NCBI GenBank assembly: GCA_030150045.1
Contig: JASLGM010000041.1
Span: 10,172 to 74,171 of the forward strand
Origin: Taishania sp.
GTDB lineage: Bacteria > Bacteroidota > Bacteroidia > Flavobacteriales_D > Crocinitomicaceae
DNA length: 64,000 bases
Reading direction: 5' to 3'
Numbering within the stretch: the first letter of the stretch is position 1; every line of letters starts with the position of its first letter. The position numbers and the translations under genes are program-made. Shown one piece after another: positions 27,485 to 36,432 of the stretch. The notes below the pieces were generated by a model, which was given only the letters and a program-made list of their open reading frames with translations, was not told the DNA's origin and made no database searches.

Positions 27485-28996
27485 ATGTCAAAACCAGTAC
27501 GCGTACGATTTGCTCCTTCACCAACAGGTCCATTACATATGGGTGGAGTACGTACAGCATTATACAATTATCTATTTGCAAAACATAACAACGGTAAATT
27601 CATCATACGCGTTGAAGATACAGATCAAACACGTTTCGTTCCAGGGGCACAAGATTATATCATGGATGCTCTAAAATGGTGTGGAATGACACCTGATGAA
27701 GGTCCAGGAATTGGAGGTGAATTTGGTCCATATATTCAATCAGAACGAAAAGCATTGTATGTCCCTTATGCTGAAGAACTGATAAAAAATGAAAAAGCAT
27801 ATTATGCTTTCGATACACCAGAGGAATTAGAAGCAATGCGTGAGCAAGCAAAAACAATGGGTATGCCTAACTGGCAGTACAACAATGTTACACGTGCTTC
27901 TATGAAAAACTCTTTGACTTTGCCAGCAGACGAAGTACAAAGACGCTTAGATGCAGGCGAACCTTACGTAATTCGTATAAAGATTCCTAGAAATTTAGAT
28001 GTACGTTTTGAAGACATTATTCGTGGATGGGTAGTTGTTAATACAAACAATCTTGACGATAAGGTTTTGTTTAAATCTGATGGAATGCCTACTTACCATT
28101 TAGCAAATATTGTAGATGACCATTTAATGGAAATTACACAAGTTATTCGTGGAGAAGAATGGTTACCATCTGCACCTATGCACATTTTGCTTTATGAAGC
28201 ATTCGGTTGGGAAGCTCCGCAATTTGCACATTTACCTTTGTTATTGCGCCCCGATGGAAATGGAAAATTATCTAAAAGAGATGGTGACCGTTTAGGTTTT
28301 CCTGTTTTTCCATGTGATTGGACAACTGCTGAAGGTGAATTATATTCGGGTTATAGAGAGAAAGGATACTTACCAAGCGCATTTATCAATATGTTAGCTT
28401 TCTTGGGATGGAATCCTGGAACTACAAAAGAGATATTCTCTATGGATGAACTTGTCGAAGCATTTACACTAGATAGAGTAGCTAAAGCAGGGGCAAAATT
28501 TGATCCAGATAAAACAAAATGGTTCCAACAACAACATTTGAGAGCTATACCAGATATAGAAATGGCTGAAACGCTTATCAACGAACATGGCGCAACTTTA
28601 CCTGCTGAGAAATTAGCTGAAGTAGTTCGTATGATGAAAGATAGAGCTACTTTCCCTGGAGATATCCTTAAAGAAGGAGCTTTCTTACTAGAAAAACCAA
28701 CAGCTTATGATGAGCAGACGGTAAATAAAAAATGGAAAGACGATTCAGCTGATCTAATGAAAGAATGGCAAGTTTTATTGAATGAGGTATCAACCTTTGA
28801 TGCTGCGTCAATTGAAACAGCATTTAAAAGCTTTATAGCAGCAAAAGAATTGGGAATTGGAGCTGTACTTCCACTCTACCGCTTACTGCTAACTGGGCAA
28901 GGTTCTGGACCAAGTATGTTTGAAATTTCAGCATTCTTAGGAAAAGAGGAAGTTAATTCACGTATTTCTGAAGGAATAGAGAATCTAAAAAAATAA
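27485..28996 (+). CDS. gltX: Glutamate--tRNA ligase
   Basis: 503 residues, a class I synthetase that charges tRNA-Glu. The HIGH-like motif is in RFAPSPTGPLHMGGVRTAL (residues 8-26) and the KMSKS-like loop is KLSKRDGDRLGF (about 261-272). Metal or editing inserts typical of non-discriminating enzymes cannot be assessed here. The C-terminal anticodon-binding domain (about 330-503) is complete. The stop overlaps the folB start by 1 bp (TAATG), so the two genes are translationally coupled. Confidence 0.97.
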   Translation: MSKPVRVRFAPSPTGPLHMGGVRTALYNYLFAKHNNGKFIIRVEDTDQTRFVPGAQDYIMDALKWCGMTPDEGPGIGGEFGPYIQSERKALYVPYAEELIKNEKAYYAFDTPEELEAMREQAKTMGMPNWQYNNVTRASMKNSLTLPADEVQRRLDAGEPYVIRIKIPRNLDVRFEDIIRGWVVVNTNNLDDKVLFKSDGMPTYHLANIVDDHLMEITQVIRGEEWLPSAPMHILLYEAFGWEAPQFAHLPLLLRPDGNGKLSKRDGDRLGFPVFPCDWTTAEGELYSGYREKGYLPSAFINMLAFLGWNPGTTKEIFSMDELVEAFTLDRVAKAGAKFDPDKTKWFQQQHLRAIPDIEMAETLINEHGATLPAEKLAEVVRMMKDRATFPGDILKEGAFLLEKPTAYDEQTVNKKWKDDSADLMKEWQVLLNEVSTFDAASIETAFKSFIAAKELGIGAVLPLYRLLLTGQGSGPSMFEISAFLGKEEVNSRISEGIENLKK

Positions 28997-29349
28997 TGAA
29001 GCATACAATAGAAGTAAACGGGATAAAAGTCTACGCATTTCATGGTTGCTTAGAAGAAGAAGCTAAAATTGGTGGTCATTATAGAATAGATGTTCGGTTG
29101 ACCACCGATTTTTCTGAGGCAGCAAAAACAGATGATTTAACGAAGACTATTTGTTATGTAGATATAAATCGTATCGTTCAAGAGCAAATGGCCATCAGAA
29201 GTAAGCTAATTGAGCATGTAGGGCAAAGAATTTTTGAAACTATTTATAAAGAAATTTCAAACATTCATACCTTGAAAGTCAGTATAATAAAGCTAACACC
29301 ACCCATAAATGGTGATGTAGATAATTGCACAATTATTATAGAAGATTAG
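28996..29349 (+). CDS. folB: Dihydroneopterin aldolase
   Basis: 117 residues. FolB converts 7,8-dihydroneopterin to 6-hydroxymethyl-dihydropterin and glycolaldehyde in folate synthesis. The tunnelling fold is recognisable from VYAFHGCLEEEAKIGG near the start, TICYVDINRIVQEQM in the middle, LIEHVGQRIFETI, and VSIIKLTPPINGDVDN with the catalytic Lys (about residue 98). It is a homo-oligomeric cytoplasmic enzyme. It is coupled to gltX and followed by tRNA-Cys. Confidence 0.95.
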   Translation: MKHTIEVNGIKVYAFHGCLEEEAKIGGHYRIDVRLTTDFSEAAKTDDLTKTICYVDINRIVQEQMAIRSKLIEHVGQRIFETIYKEISNIHTLKVSIIKLTPPINGDVDNCTIIIED

Positions 29350-29368
29350 TTATTTTAAAAAAAACTTA

Positions 29369-29376
29369 TATCTTTG
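29369..29376 (+). promoter_or_regulatory. Candidate -7 box of tRNA-Cys
   Basis: TATCTTTG, 29 bp before the mature tRNA; no perfect TTG at -33. Confidence 0.45.
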
Positions 29377-29405
29377 CCATCCGTTCAGATGAACAGAAAA
29401 GAAAA

Positions 29406-29476
29406 GGTCCTGTGGCCGAGCGGTTAGGCACCGGTCTGCAAAACCGTCTACAGCGGTTCGATTCCGCTCGGGACCT
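29406..29476 (+). tRNA. tRNA-Cys (GCA)
   Basis: 71 nt. Acceptor stem GGTCCTG/CGGGACC, anticodon loop CTGCAAA with anticodon GCA, T stem AGCGG/CCGCT, discriminator T as required for Cys. CCA is not encoded. A terminator follows at once. Confidence 0.97.
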
Positions 29477-29477
29477 C

Positions 29478-29511
29478 AAGAGCTTCAGTACATACTGAAG
29501 CTCTTTTTTAT
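29478..29511 (+). terminator. Terminator of tRNA-Cys
   Basis: AAGAGCTTCAGT, 4-nt loop, ACTGAAGCTCTT and six T: 12 perfect pairs. Confidence 0.92.
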
Positions 29512-29527
29512 TTTAATAACTATTACC

Positions 29528-30244
29528 ATGCAAATCGGAACAGATTTTCCTCCTATACAATTTGAATTGTTTCAACTTCAACTTAGAGAACCAAATGGTT
29601 TTGTTGGAAACTTACTTATCACCTTTTTTGCATTTTGGTACGCGTACAGAATTAGAAGATATATTTCAAATCATTCTTTCTATAAAAACTGGATTCTATT
29701 TTACATAATATTCGGCTTTACATTCCTCTCAGGAGGATTCAGCCACCTCTTCTACAATTATTTTGGAATCTACGGAAAGTACTTATCTTGGTATTTAGGC
29801 ATACTTGCACCCTACTTTGTAGAGAAAGCAATCATAGAAATTCACCCTAATGTGAATAAAAGAAAATCACTAAAGAAATTTCCAATAATTAAACTGGTAA
29901 GTTTTCTAATTATAGAAACATTAATCATTTTATACTATGGAGAAAATATTACTTCGGAAAAAGGTGTGTTAGTAAGTTCTCTTGCATCAGTTTTAGGTTT
30001 GGGTCTATGTTTAGGCATTTTTGCGCCATTTTATCAACGTATTATCAGCAAAAATTTCAAATACTTTTGGATGGCAACCTTAGTACAAATTGCTTCAGGA
30101 ATTGTACAAATAATAAAACTAAACATTCACCCTTTCTTTGATAGAAATGATTTAAGCCACTTATTATTAGTGGTTTCACTAATGCTTTACTTCAAAGCTG
30201 TGAACAAATTATATCAAGAAGATTTCTTTTTGACTAAGGTATAA
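29528..30244 (+). CDS. Multispanning membrane protein, unknown function
   Basis: 238 residues with about seven hydrophobic helices (near 28-45, 60-80, 85-105, 125-142, 150-170, 185-202, 212-228). Polar residues within the helices (His in SGGFSHLFYNYFG, His in DLSHLL) recall ceramidase-like or DUF6962-type seven-helix proteins, but I cannot prove the family. It follows tRNA-Cys and its terminator, so it has its own start of transcription, and its 3' end overlaps the convergent anti-sigma gene by 11 bp. Confidence 0.6.
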   Translation: MQIGTDFPPIQFELFQLQLREPNGFVGNLLITFFAFWYAYRIRRYISNHSFYKNWILFYIIFGFTFLSGGFSHLFYNYFGIYGKYLSWYLGILAPYFVEKAIIEIHPNVNKRKSLKKFPIIKLVSFLIIETLIILYYGENITSEKGVLVSSLASVLGLGLCLGIFAPFYQRIISKNFKYFWMATLVQIASGIVQIIKLNIHPFFDRNDLSHLLLVVSLMLYFKAVNKLYQEDFFLTKV

Positions 30245-31142
30245 TAGTCAAACTTTGATATTTCTGCGTACGATTTCCTTGTTGATCTGTAGCAACAATA
30301 AGGTAAAAGAATGCACCAGCATCTACTTTTTGACCAAATAAATCATCTCCAAACCATTTGAAATTAGGATCTTCTGATCTAAAAATAACCTGCTGCTTTT
30401 CGTCTAATATAGAAATAGAAAAATCCTTAAAATCACCTTTGTATTCAACAGAGAAATATCCAGAATTATTCAAATGATAGACATTTGGTAAACGTATAAA
30501 TTCCGTTTTATTAACAACAATAGGAACAGTGTTTATTACTTCAGCCCCTGCATTAATTGTTTTATTTTCAATGCTTTTAACCTCTTTTTGAACAGGAACA
30601 GTAATCGTTTTTTCCTTTAAATCTTCACGTTCAATAACCGGAGTTGGCGCAGGTATATAATGATCGGTTGCTACAAAATAAGCTTCTTCTTTAAGAACCG
30701 GTACTTTTACTAATGGTTTCACTTTTACCTCAGATGAAGCACCTTTTTTATCCTTATTAACACTAGAAAAATTTAATTTCTCTTTCGTAATCGTATTTTC
30801 GTTTAAATTATCTTCAGAAACTAAACCAATAATTTCTTCATTTTCAACAGATGAATAATCTTCTTTCTGCTCATTTACGACCACTAAAGCAGATTTATTT
30901 TGAACCGTATTTTCGTTAGATTGCACAGCAAACCAAGTTACTATGCCAATTCCAGCAATGGAAGTAGAAAGGATAATACCTTTAGTAAGACCTGACAGGC
31001 CTTTTTTAGCAGCTGTTGAAGCAATAGAATTGGCTGCCATTTTAGATTGAATGGAAGTCCATACAGCACTATCAACAGGCGTTGGTGCATCTGCTAACTT
31101 AGAACGAAAAAGTTCTTCTATGGAATCAAAATCTTGTGACAT
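30234..31142 (-). CDS. Probable anti-sigma factor with CHU_C-like periplasmic domain
   Basis: 302 residues. An N-terminal cytoplasmic part (1-48) includes DSIEELFRSKLADAP, a form common in Bacteroidetes anti-sigma factors. One transmembrane helix lies at about 51-69 (IILSTSIAGIGIVTWFAV). A Lys/Val/Glu-rich linker follows (about 75-220). The C-terminal domain (about 225-302, FKDFSISILDEKQQVIF, FKWFGDDLFGQKVDAGAFFY) resembles the gliding-associated CHU_C domain fold rather than a true T9SS signal. It overlaps the sigma gene by 17 bp, supporting a cognate pair. What releases the sigma factor is unknown. Confidence 0.72.
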   Translation of the reverse strand: MSQDFDSIEELFRSKLADAPTPVDSAVWTSIQSKMAANSIASTAAKKGLSGLTKGIILSTSIAGIGIVTWFAVQSNENTVQNKSALVVVNEQKEDYSSVENEEIIGLVSEDNLNENTITKEKLNFSSVNKDKKGASSEVKVKPLVKVPVLKEEAYFVATDHYIPAPTPVIEREDLKEKTITVPVQKEVKSIENKTINAGAEVINTVPIVVNKTEFIRLPNVYHLNNSGYFSVEYKGDFKDFSISILDEKQQVIFRSEDPNFKWFGDDLFGQKVDAGAFFYLIVATDQQGNRTQKYQSLTIIP

Positions 31143-31665
31143 TTGCCTCTTCTAATTTCTTTTGAATAAATAATTTTGCTCTTGAATACTGAGATTTAGA
31201 CGTATTTTCATTGATTTTCAACAAATCAGCTATTTCTTTGTGACTAAATCCTTCGATAGCAAACAAGTTAAAAACCGTTTTGTAACCTGAAGGCAATTCA
31301 TTGATGATTTTTAACAAACCATCTGCCTCTATATTTTCAAGGATAAAAGCGTTAGATTCTAAGTTAATAAACTCATTATCAACGTCTACATTTTTTCTAT
31401 TTTTAGCTTCTTTACGGATATGGTCCAGAGCTGTATTAATAAAAATACGTTTTATCCATCCATCGAATGAGCCTTGAAAGGAGAATGTATCCACTTTTTC
31501 AAAGAGTTTTATAAACCCTTCTTGCAAAATATCCTCTGCCTCCATCCTATTTTTTGTGTAACGGATACAAACCGTCAACATTTTAGGCGCAAACAAATCA
31601 AACAACATACGCTGAGACTTCGCATTTCCTTCTGCACAACCTTTTATGACCGTATTTATATCCAT
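31126..31665 (-). CDS. ECF-type RNA polymerase sigma factor
   Basis: 179 residues. Sigma region 2 is at about 18-90 (YTKNRMEAEDILQEGFIKLF, FDGWIKRIFINTALDHIRK), and region 4 at about 118-172 (LPSGYKTVFNLFAIEGFSHKEIADLLKI). There is no region 3, which defines the ECF group. Its stop lies inside the downstream anti-sigma gene. A TATTTTTG -7 box at 31698-31705 lies 33 bp upstream. The regulon is unknown; self-regulation is typical for such pairs. Confidence 0.93.
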   Translation of the reverse strand: MDINTVIKGCAEGNAKSQRMLFDLFAPKMLTVCIRYTKNRMEAEDILQEGFIKLFEKVDTFSFQGSFDGWIKRIFINTALDHIRKEAKNRKNVDVDNEFINLESNAFILENIEADGLLKIINELPSGYKTVFNLFAIEGFSHKEIADLLKINENTSKSQYSRAKLFIQKKLEEANVTRF

Positions 31666-31697
31666 CTCAAACGATTACTATTCAGACGCATCAAACG

Positions 31698-31705
31698 CAA
31701 AAATA
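31698..31705 (-). promoter_or_regulatory. Candidate -7 box of the ECF sigma gene
   Basis: TATTTTTG on the minus strand, a TAnnTTTG match. No TTG at the expected distance. Confidence 0.35.
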
Positions 31706-31813
31706 GTTGCATTACTATATGTTTATCCTGATATCTATTAGAAGTTTACAAGATACACAAATGCAACCAATACCTCATAGTAAGCATTTAAATCATTCCA
31801 TTTATTTCCTCTA

Positions 31814-31966
31814 TTTGGCAGCCATTTCGGTCTACACGCTATAGTTATCTCCAAAAAAGGGGTTCTCTAACGTATTACCACGTGCTTCCTTTGGTTGCAG
31901 TGGCAATAACGAGATCACACCCTTTTTTGTTCGTTAAGCTGCCGCATTTCGCCCGGGCTGATGATC
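31814..31966 (-). repeat. Structured repeat B, copy B4
   Basis: Plus-strand text runs from GGCAGCC to GGGCTG, so the ends can pair. The apical stem is GTATTACCAC (31872-31881) with GTGGCAATAAC (31900-31910), and the middle stem uses A6/T6 with G and C runs. Divergent partner A3 lies 84 bp away. Confidence 0.82.
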
Positions 31967-32050
31967 TGTTTTCAATGATTTAGTTATCTAAAAAGTGAAA
32001 AATCTCAAAAAATATTCACTTTACTATATATAAGTTAGATAGAGAGATCT

Positions 32051-32177
32051 CCGCGCTAAGGATAGAAGTGGATAGCCCACAGGCACAACCCAAAGATTAC
32101 TTGGGGTTAGTGACGAGGACTATGAACGTATAGCCTGACCTCAAACAAAAGTATTTTTGTTTGAGGTAGCGCCCAAG
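32051..32177 (+). repeat. Structured repeat A, copy A3 (clearest example)
   Basis: The closing stem is GCGCTA (32053-32058)/TAGCGC (32167-32172). Hairpin 1 is GTGG/CCAC at 32068-32080. Hairpin 2 is AACCC/GGGTT-type at 32087-32108. Hairpin 3 is CCTCAAACAAAA (32139-32150) with TTTTTGTTTGAGG (32154-32166). Junction text GACGAGGACTATGAACG and ATAGCCTGACC is shared with A1, A4 and A5. Confidence 0.87.
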
Positions 32178-32281
32178 AAAATAATTATAAAATACTGTTT
32201 ATCAATAATATATAATATAAATTACCATAAAAAAAGCCATTCATAATTGAACAGCTTTTACTTTATTTTGATAGGAAACGT

Positions 32282-32716
32282 TTACTTACAAACAGGAATT
32301 TTTTCAATTCTATTTTGGTGTCTCCCACCCTCGAATTCTGTGTTAAAGAAGATATCTACCATTTCTAAAGCCAATGCTTCATCGATGAAACGAGCAGGTA
32401 AAGTAATGATATTTGCGTCGTTATGTTGTCTTGCCAAAGCAGCGATTTCACTATTCCAACAAATAGCAGATCGAATTCCTTGGTGTTTATTAGCTGTCAT
32501 GTTAATGCCATTTCCAGAACCACAGATCAAAATTCCCTTCATAAGAGGAGTGTTTTCAACCAAGGTAGCGACTGGATGTGCATAATCAGCATAATCAATA
32601 GATGCAGTAGAATCGCAACCAAAATCTTTGACTTGGTATCCTTTTTGTTCTAAATGCTTAATAATTGCGAGTTTTAATTCAAAACCTGCGTGGTCACAAC
32701 CGATGGGAATTAACAT
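32282..32716 (-). CDS. rpiB: Ribose 5-phosphate isomerase B
   Basis: 144 residues. RpiB interconverts ribose 5-phosphate and ribulose 5-phosphate in the non-oxidative pentose phosphate pathway. GCDHAGFELK near the start binds the phosphate end. The catalytic Cys is in LICGSGNGINM (about residue 65), and DYADYAHPVA, NDANIITLPARF and FEGGRHQNRI are typical. RpiB and galactose-6-phosphate isomerase LacAB share this fold; a lone gene and its motifs favour RpiB. It is isolated, with repeat A3 beyond its stop. Confidence 0.93.
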   Translation of the reverse strand: MLIPIGCDHAGFELKLAIIKHLEQKGYQVKDFGCDSTASIDYADYAHPVATLVENTPLMKGILICGSGNGINMTANKHQGIRSAICWNSEIAALARQHNDANIITLPARFIDEALALEMVDIFFNTEFEGGRHQNRIEKIPVCK

Positions 32717-33345
32717 AATAATCGTTTTTTTACAAAGTTAGAAGCTTTAAACAATATGACAAAGTTATAAACAAACTGCCATTTTTCAAGTTCAATCAAG
32801 TGTTGATTATCAAGTATTTAAAAAATAAAAAAATCAACATTAATATTTTTAAAATTGTGTATTACTGTTTATAAGTATCTAAATCTTTTCCTTGTATATT
32901 TCAAGAACCTGTATATACAGAAATGTAATTGATATATACAAGTTGAAAACTCACTTTTTTTGGTACAATTATCAACGGGTAAAAAGCATAAAATTGCCAA
33001 TAACTTTACATGTAAAATATCAACGTTCTTAAATTTTAAAGAAATGTTAATAAGTACAATTTTGTTATATCTATCAAGTACTTAACCTACCCTTTAAATG
33101 TTCATAACATTGTAATAACATTCAAATAATTTAGAAAGCAAATAAAAGTGGTTTCATTTATACACATATTAACAACCCTAATAAGAAGGAAGAATAAGAT
33201 TTAAAATTAATTTATTTCTTTATTATTATTATAAATAGATAATTTTCGGAAAGTTTGCGAATCAATAAATTATGGCTACATTAGATAAATCACATTCACA
33301 TTCTACTTACAAATACTTATGAATCAGAGAATTAACGTTTGATAC
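32717..33345. other. 629-bp AT-rich gap upstream of the histidine kinase
   Basis: No credible gene. It contains the nested palindrome annotated at 32891-32942 and a run of AT-rich DNA to the kinase ATG. A 16-codon frame (MATLDKSHSH and on) at 33272 could be a leader peptide but has no further support. It is the only gene-free gap over 300 bp in the window with no A or B repeat. Confidence 0.4.
32891..32942. promoter_or_regulatory. Nested palindrome, possible operator
   Basis: A perfect 12-bp palindrome CTGTATATACAG (32909-32920) flanked by CTTGTATAT (32891-32899) and ATATACAAG (32934-32942), which are inverted copies. The shape suits a dimeric regulator site. It lies about 400 bp before the kinase ATG and 175 bp upstream of rpiB. 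Confidence 0.35.
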
Positions 33346-36300
33346 ATGTTGACTAAAAACCAGAATTTTACTTTTTTACAGCCCAACCAACTTTCTTCAG
33401 CGTATAATCAACCGAATTATTTACAGCTGAATTTTTACAGCATTTTACATCTTTTTATTGGCGTTGTTGTTTCCTTGATTTGTTATTTGGTTGGAAAAGA
33501 AATTCATATCCAATCGCTTTCACCAAAAATTGGAATAGTTTATGGTTTATGGACAATTGCATTAACGATAGCTTGTACGTTTATTGTTTGGCTTAAAAAC
33601 CAATTTTTACGTATTTATAGGTTTAGTTTATTTCTGTTTTCTTTCTTATTTTTTTTACAGTTAATAGACAGTAACTTTTCCATTTTCGAGATGTGCTTTT
33701 TTATCACCGTTGTGGTCCTTTTTCACTTATTTGTGCAGAAGTTTAAAATAGCCTTACTTTATTCCTTGTTTATTGGCATTTTACTGGCTTATAGTTTTTT
33801 GTTTATCGACAGTAAACAACCTCTTTCTAAACCTATTATTTTTATTGTAGCGATGGGAATTTCCATTGCAATTGATATCTTTTACTACGTAAAAGAGCAA
33901 CAGAATAAATATTTTCGTGAACGAGCAAATTATTTATATCACATAAGCTCAGGGACTGTTTATGGTTTTGTACTGACACGTCTACACGAAAGAAGTATAC
34001 AAATCATTGAAATTTCGGAGTGTATTCGAGAACTTATGGTTACGGATAATCTGGAAGCTTTTTTGAATGCTACTTTCTGCGAAGAAGATTATCAGGTTTT
34101 TCACAAGATCATTAATGAGGAAGAATCAGAATATATTCGAGAAGTATTTTACGAAGATCATGTGATTCAATTGTCATTTTCAAAGTTATATTTAGATAAA
34201 AATAATTTTTTGGTGTTACACACTGAGGATATCACTAAGCGTAAGGTCGAGCAAGAACGCACGTTGATTGAAAAGCAGAAATATCAAAATCTTTATCATA
34301 AAAACCAATCTGGGGTTTTCACACTAAACAAACAAGCGATTTTATTGAGTTGTAACGAAACCTTTATGCAATTGTTTGAAAACACCCTGCATGAAGGAGA
34401 TGTGTTCTTTAAACGCGATAATTTTGATGAATGGGAGGATTTGTATGCAATAATTGCGACTCAAAAGAATTTAAAAAATTATCAGCTGAAGTACAGAATT
34501 TCGTATAACAATCATAAATGGTTGATTTTTAATTTCTTTTACAATGAGTTGAACGAAACCATTGATGGAAACGTTTTAGATGTAACGGAATTGCAGAAGA
34601 CAAATATTGCCTTACAACAGAGTGAGCAAAAATATCGTTTGGTTTATGAAACTTCCAATGATGTTATTTTCTTGCTGAATGATGAAACTATTATCAACAC
34701 CAATCGAAAGGGAACACAGTTGTTTGGAATACCTGAAAAAGAATTGTTACAAAGTTCTTTTTGGGATTTGACCAGTCCTGAATATACGTTATTCACAGAA
34801 AAAATTAGTAAGTTAAAACGAGATATTCTTCAATCGCGGATTACTAAATTTAATTGGCAATTTAAGGGAAGATATAATGTGATTGATGCGGAAGTATCAA
34901 TTGCGGAATTAATTGTTGGAAATCAGATTTATCACCAATGTGTCATTCACGATATTTCAGATAAGATTGAAGCCATTAAAGTATTAGAAAAATCGGCTAA
35001 AAACTTTAAAAATGTATTAGAAAATATTCCGGAGGGGATTTGTATTCTTCACGAGAATCAACTTTTATATAGCAATGATGAGTTGTTTAAATTATTGAAG
35101 GTAGAAGAGATAGACCTTTGGAATTTGTTTGAATCTTCTGATCAAGAAATGTTTAATCAATCTTTAGATTTTGAAACGATAAAAGCTCATCCATTTCAAC
35201 ATAAATTAAAATTAAAAGATGATCCAGAGCGCATTGTTGATACAATCATTGTGCATACGGAATATGAAAATCAGAATTCTTTCCTAATCATCATGAAGGA
35301 TTATTCTTTGCAATATAAGTTAGATCAGGAGATGATTAGAACACAGATTGCGGAGGAAACTAATATTCGATTAGAGACCGAGATTTCGGAGCGTAAACGA
35401 ACCGAGATACAGTTAGAAAACTTGGTTTTGAAAACAAAATCCATTTATGATTCTTCGAACAACAACTTAGTAATGACTTTAGGTAAAAACTTTACCTTGA
35501 CATATATCAATTCACAAGTTCGCGTGTATTTCAAAGAATTGATTGACGAAATAAACGAAGGAGAAGATTTCTTTAAGTATTTGAATATGGTGTTTAATGT
35601 TGAAAAAACAATGTTTATTAACACTAAAATCAATGATGCTTTGAATGGATTGAGTTCCCAATTTGAAATGGATTATCAAAGTCATGATGGAATAAAATGG
35701 TTGAATGCTTTTATCAACCCAATTTATGATAACGAAGGAAATATTGCTGAAATTTCTATTGTAGCACATGATGTGACGAATAAAAAGCAATATGAGAAAG
35801 AGATTACCGATTCTTTGAAAGAAAAGGAAATATTGTTGAAAGAAATTCACCATCGTGTGAAAAACAATTTACAAGTAATCTCATCTATTTTGAGTTTACA
35901 ATGCAGTTACATATCTGACGAAGGAACTTTAGAAGTATTACAAGAAAGTAGGAATAGGATTCGTTCTATGGCTATTATTCACGAAAATCTTTATCAAACT
36001 ACCAATTTTTCATCCATTGATTTTGCCGGATATATTAAAAACCTTGTAACGAATTTACGTGCATTGTATTACAATAAGCACACGCAAGTGGTAATTAATT
36101 ATGAATTAGATGAAGTGGATCTGATTTTAGATCAAGCTGTTCCTTGTGGATTAATCATGAATGAATTGATAACAAATGCGCTTAAATATGCAGTTGAACC
36201 TGATCGTTTAACAATCATTACTATTTCTGTTAAAGTAGAAGGAAATACGATTTTTATTCGTGTTTCTGATAATGGTAAAGGTATGCCAGAAGGTATGATT

Positions 36301-36429
36301 ATTGAAAATAATGATTCTTTAGGTTTACAATTGGTTCAAACCTTGGTAGAACAGTTAGATGGTCATTTGGAATATAATTCGGAGAGTGGCACTCATTTTT
36401 TGATTAAATTTGAGAAACAAATCTTATAG
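33346..36429 (+). CDS. PAS-rich sensor histidine kinase (HisKA_2 type)
   Basis: 1027 residues. About six membrane helices at 25-185, then several PAS-like sensor modules (about 190-300, 320-420, 425-545, 550-670, 700-815). The phosphorylation motif EIHHRVKNNLQVI holds the acceptor His at 835/836, the HisKA_2 form also used by LytS-like and blue-light kinases. The ATPase has MNELITNALKYA (938-949) and SDNGKGMPEG. Signals might be ligands or cofactors bound by PAS, but no cofactor Cys motif (GRNCRFLQ) is visible. Its stop is 3 bp before the response regulator gene, its likely partner. Confidence 0.9.
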   Translation: MLTKNQNFTFLQPNQLSSAYNQPNYLQLNFYSILHLFIGVVVSLICYLVGKEIHIQSLSPKIGIVYGLWTIALTIACTFIVWLKNQFLRIYRFSLFLFSFLFFLQLIDSNFSIFEMCFFITVVVLFHLFVQKFKIALLYSLFIGILLAYSFLFIDSKQPLSKPIIFIVAMGISIAIDIFYYVKEQQNKYFRERANYLYHISSGTVYGFVLTRLHERSIQIIEISECIRELMVTDNLEAFLNATFCEEDYQVFHKIINEEESEYIREVFYEDHVIQLSFSKLYLDKNNFLVLHTEDITKRKVEQERTLIEKQKYQNLYHKNQSGVFTLNKQAILLSCNETFMQLFENTLHEGDVFFKRDNFDEWEDLYAIIATQKNLKNYQLKYRISYNNHKWLIFNFFYNELNETIDGNVLDVTELQKTNIALQQSEQKYRLVYETSNDVIFLLNDETIINTNRKGTQLFGIPEKELLQSSFWDLTSPEYTLFTEKISKLKRDILQSRITKFNWQFKGRYNVIDAEVSIAELIVGNQIYHQCVIHDISDKIEAIKVLEKSAKNFKNVLENIPEGICILHENQLLYSNDELFKLLKVEEIDLWNLFESSDQEMFNQSLDFETIKAHPFQHKLKLKDDPERIVDTIIVHTEYENQNSFLIIMKDYSLQYKLDQEMIRTQIAEETNIRLETEISERKRTEIQLENLVLKTKSIYDSSNNNLVMTLGKNFTLTYINSQVRVYFKELIDEINEGEDFFKYLNMVFNVEKTMFINTKINDALNGLSSQFEMDYQSHDGIKWLNAFINPIYDNEGNIAEISIVAHDVTNKKQYEKEITDSLKEKEILLKEIHHRVKNNLQVISSILSLQCSYISDEGTLEVLQESRNRIRSMAIIHENLYQTTNFSSIDFAGYIKNLVTNLRALYYNKHTQVVINYELDEVDLILDQAVPCGLIMNELITNALKYAVEPDRLTIITISVKVEGNTIFIRVSDNGKGMPEGMIIENNDSLGLQLVQTLVEQLDGHLEYNSESGTHFLIKFEKQIL

Positions 36430-36432
36430 TAA

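Noticed and set aside
35445..35853. Minus-strand frames of 62 and 113 codons within the histidine kinase gene
   Set aside because: They are fully inside a well supported kinase reading frame and have no independent support.
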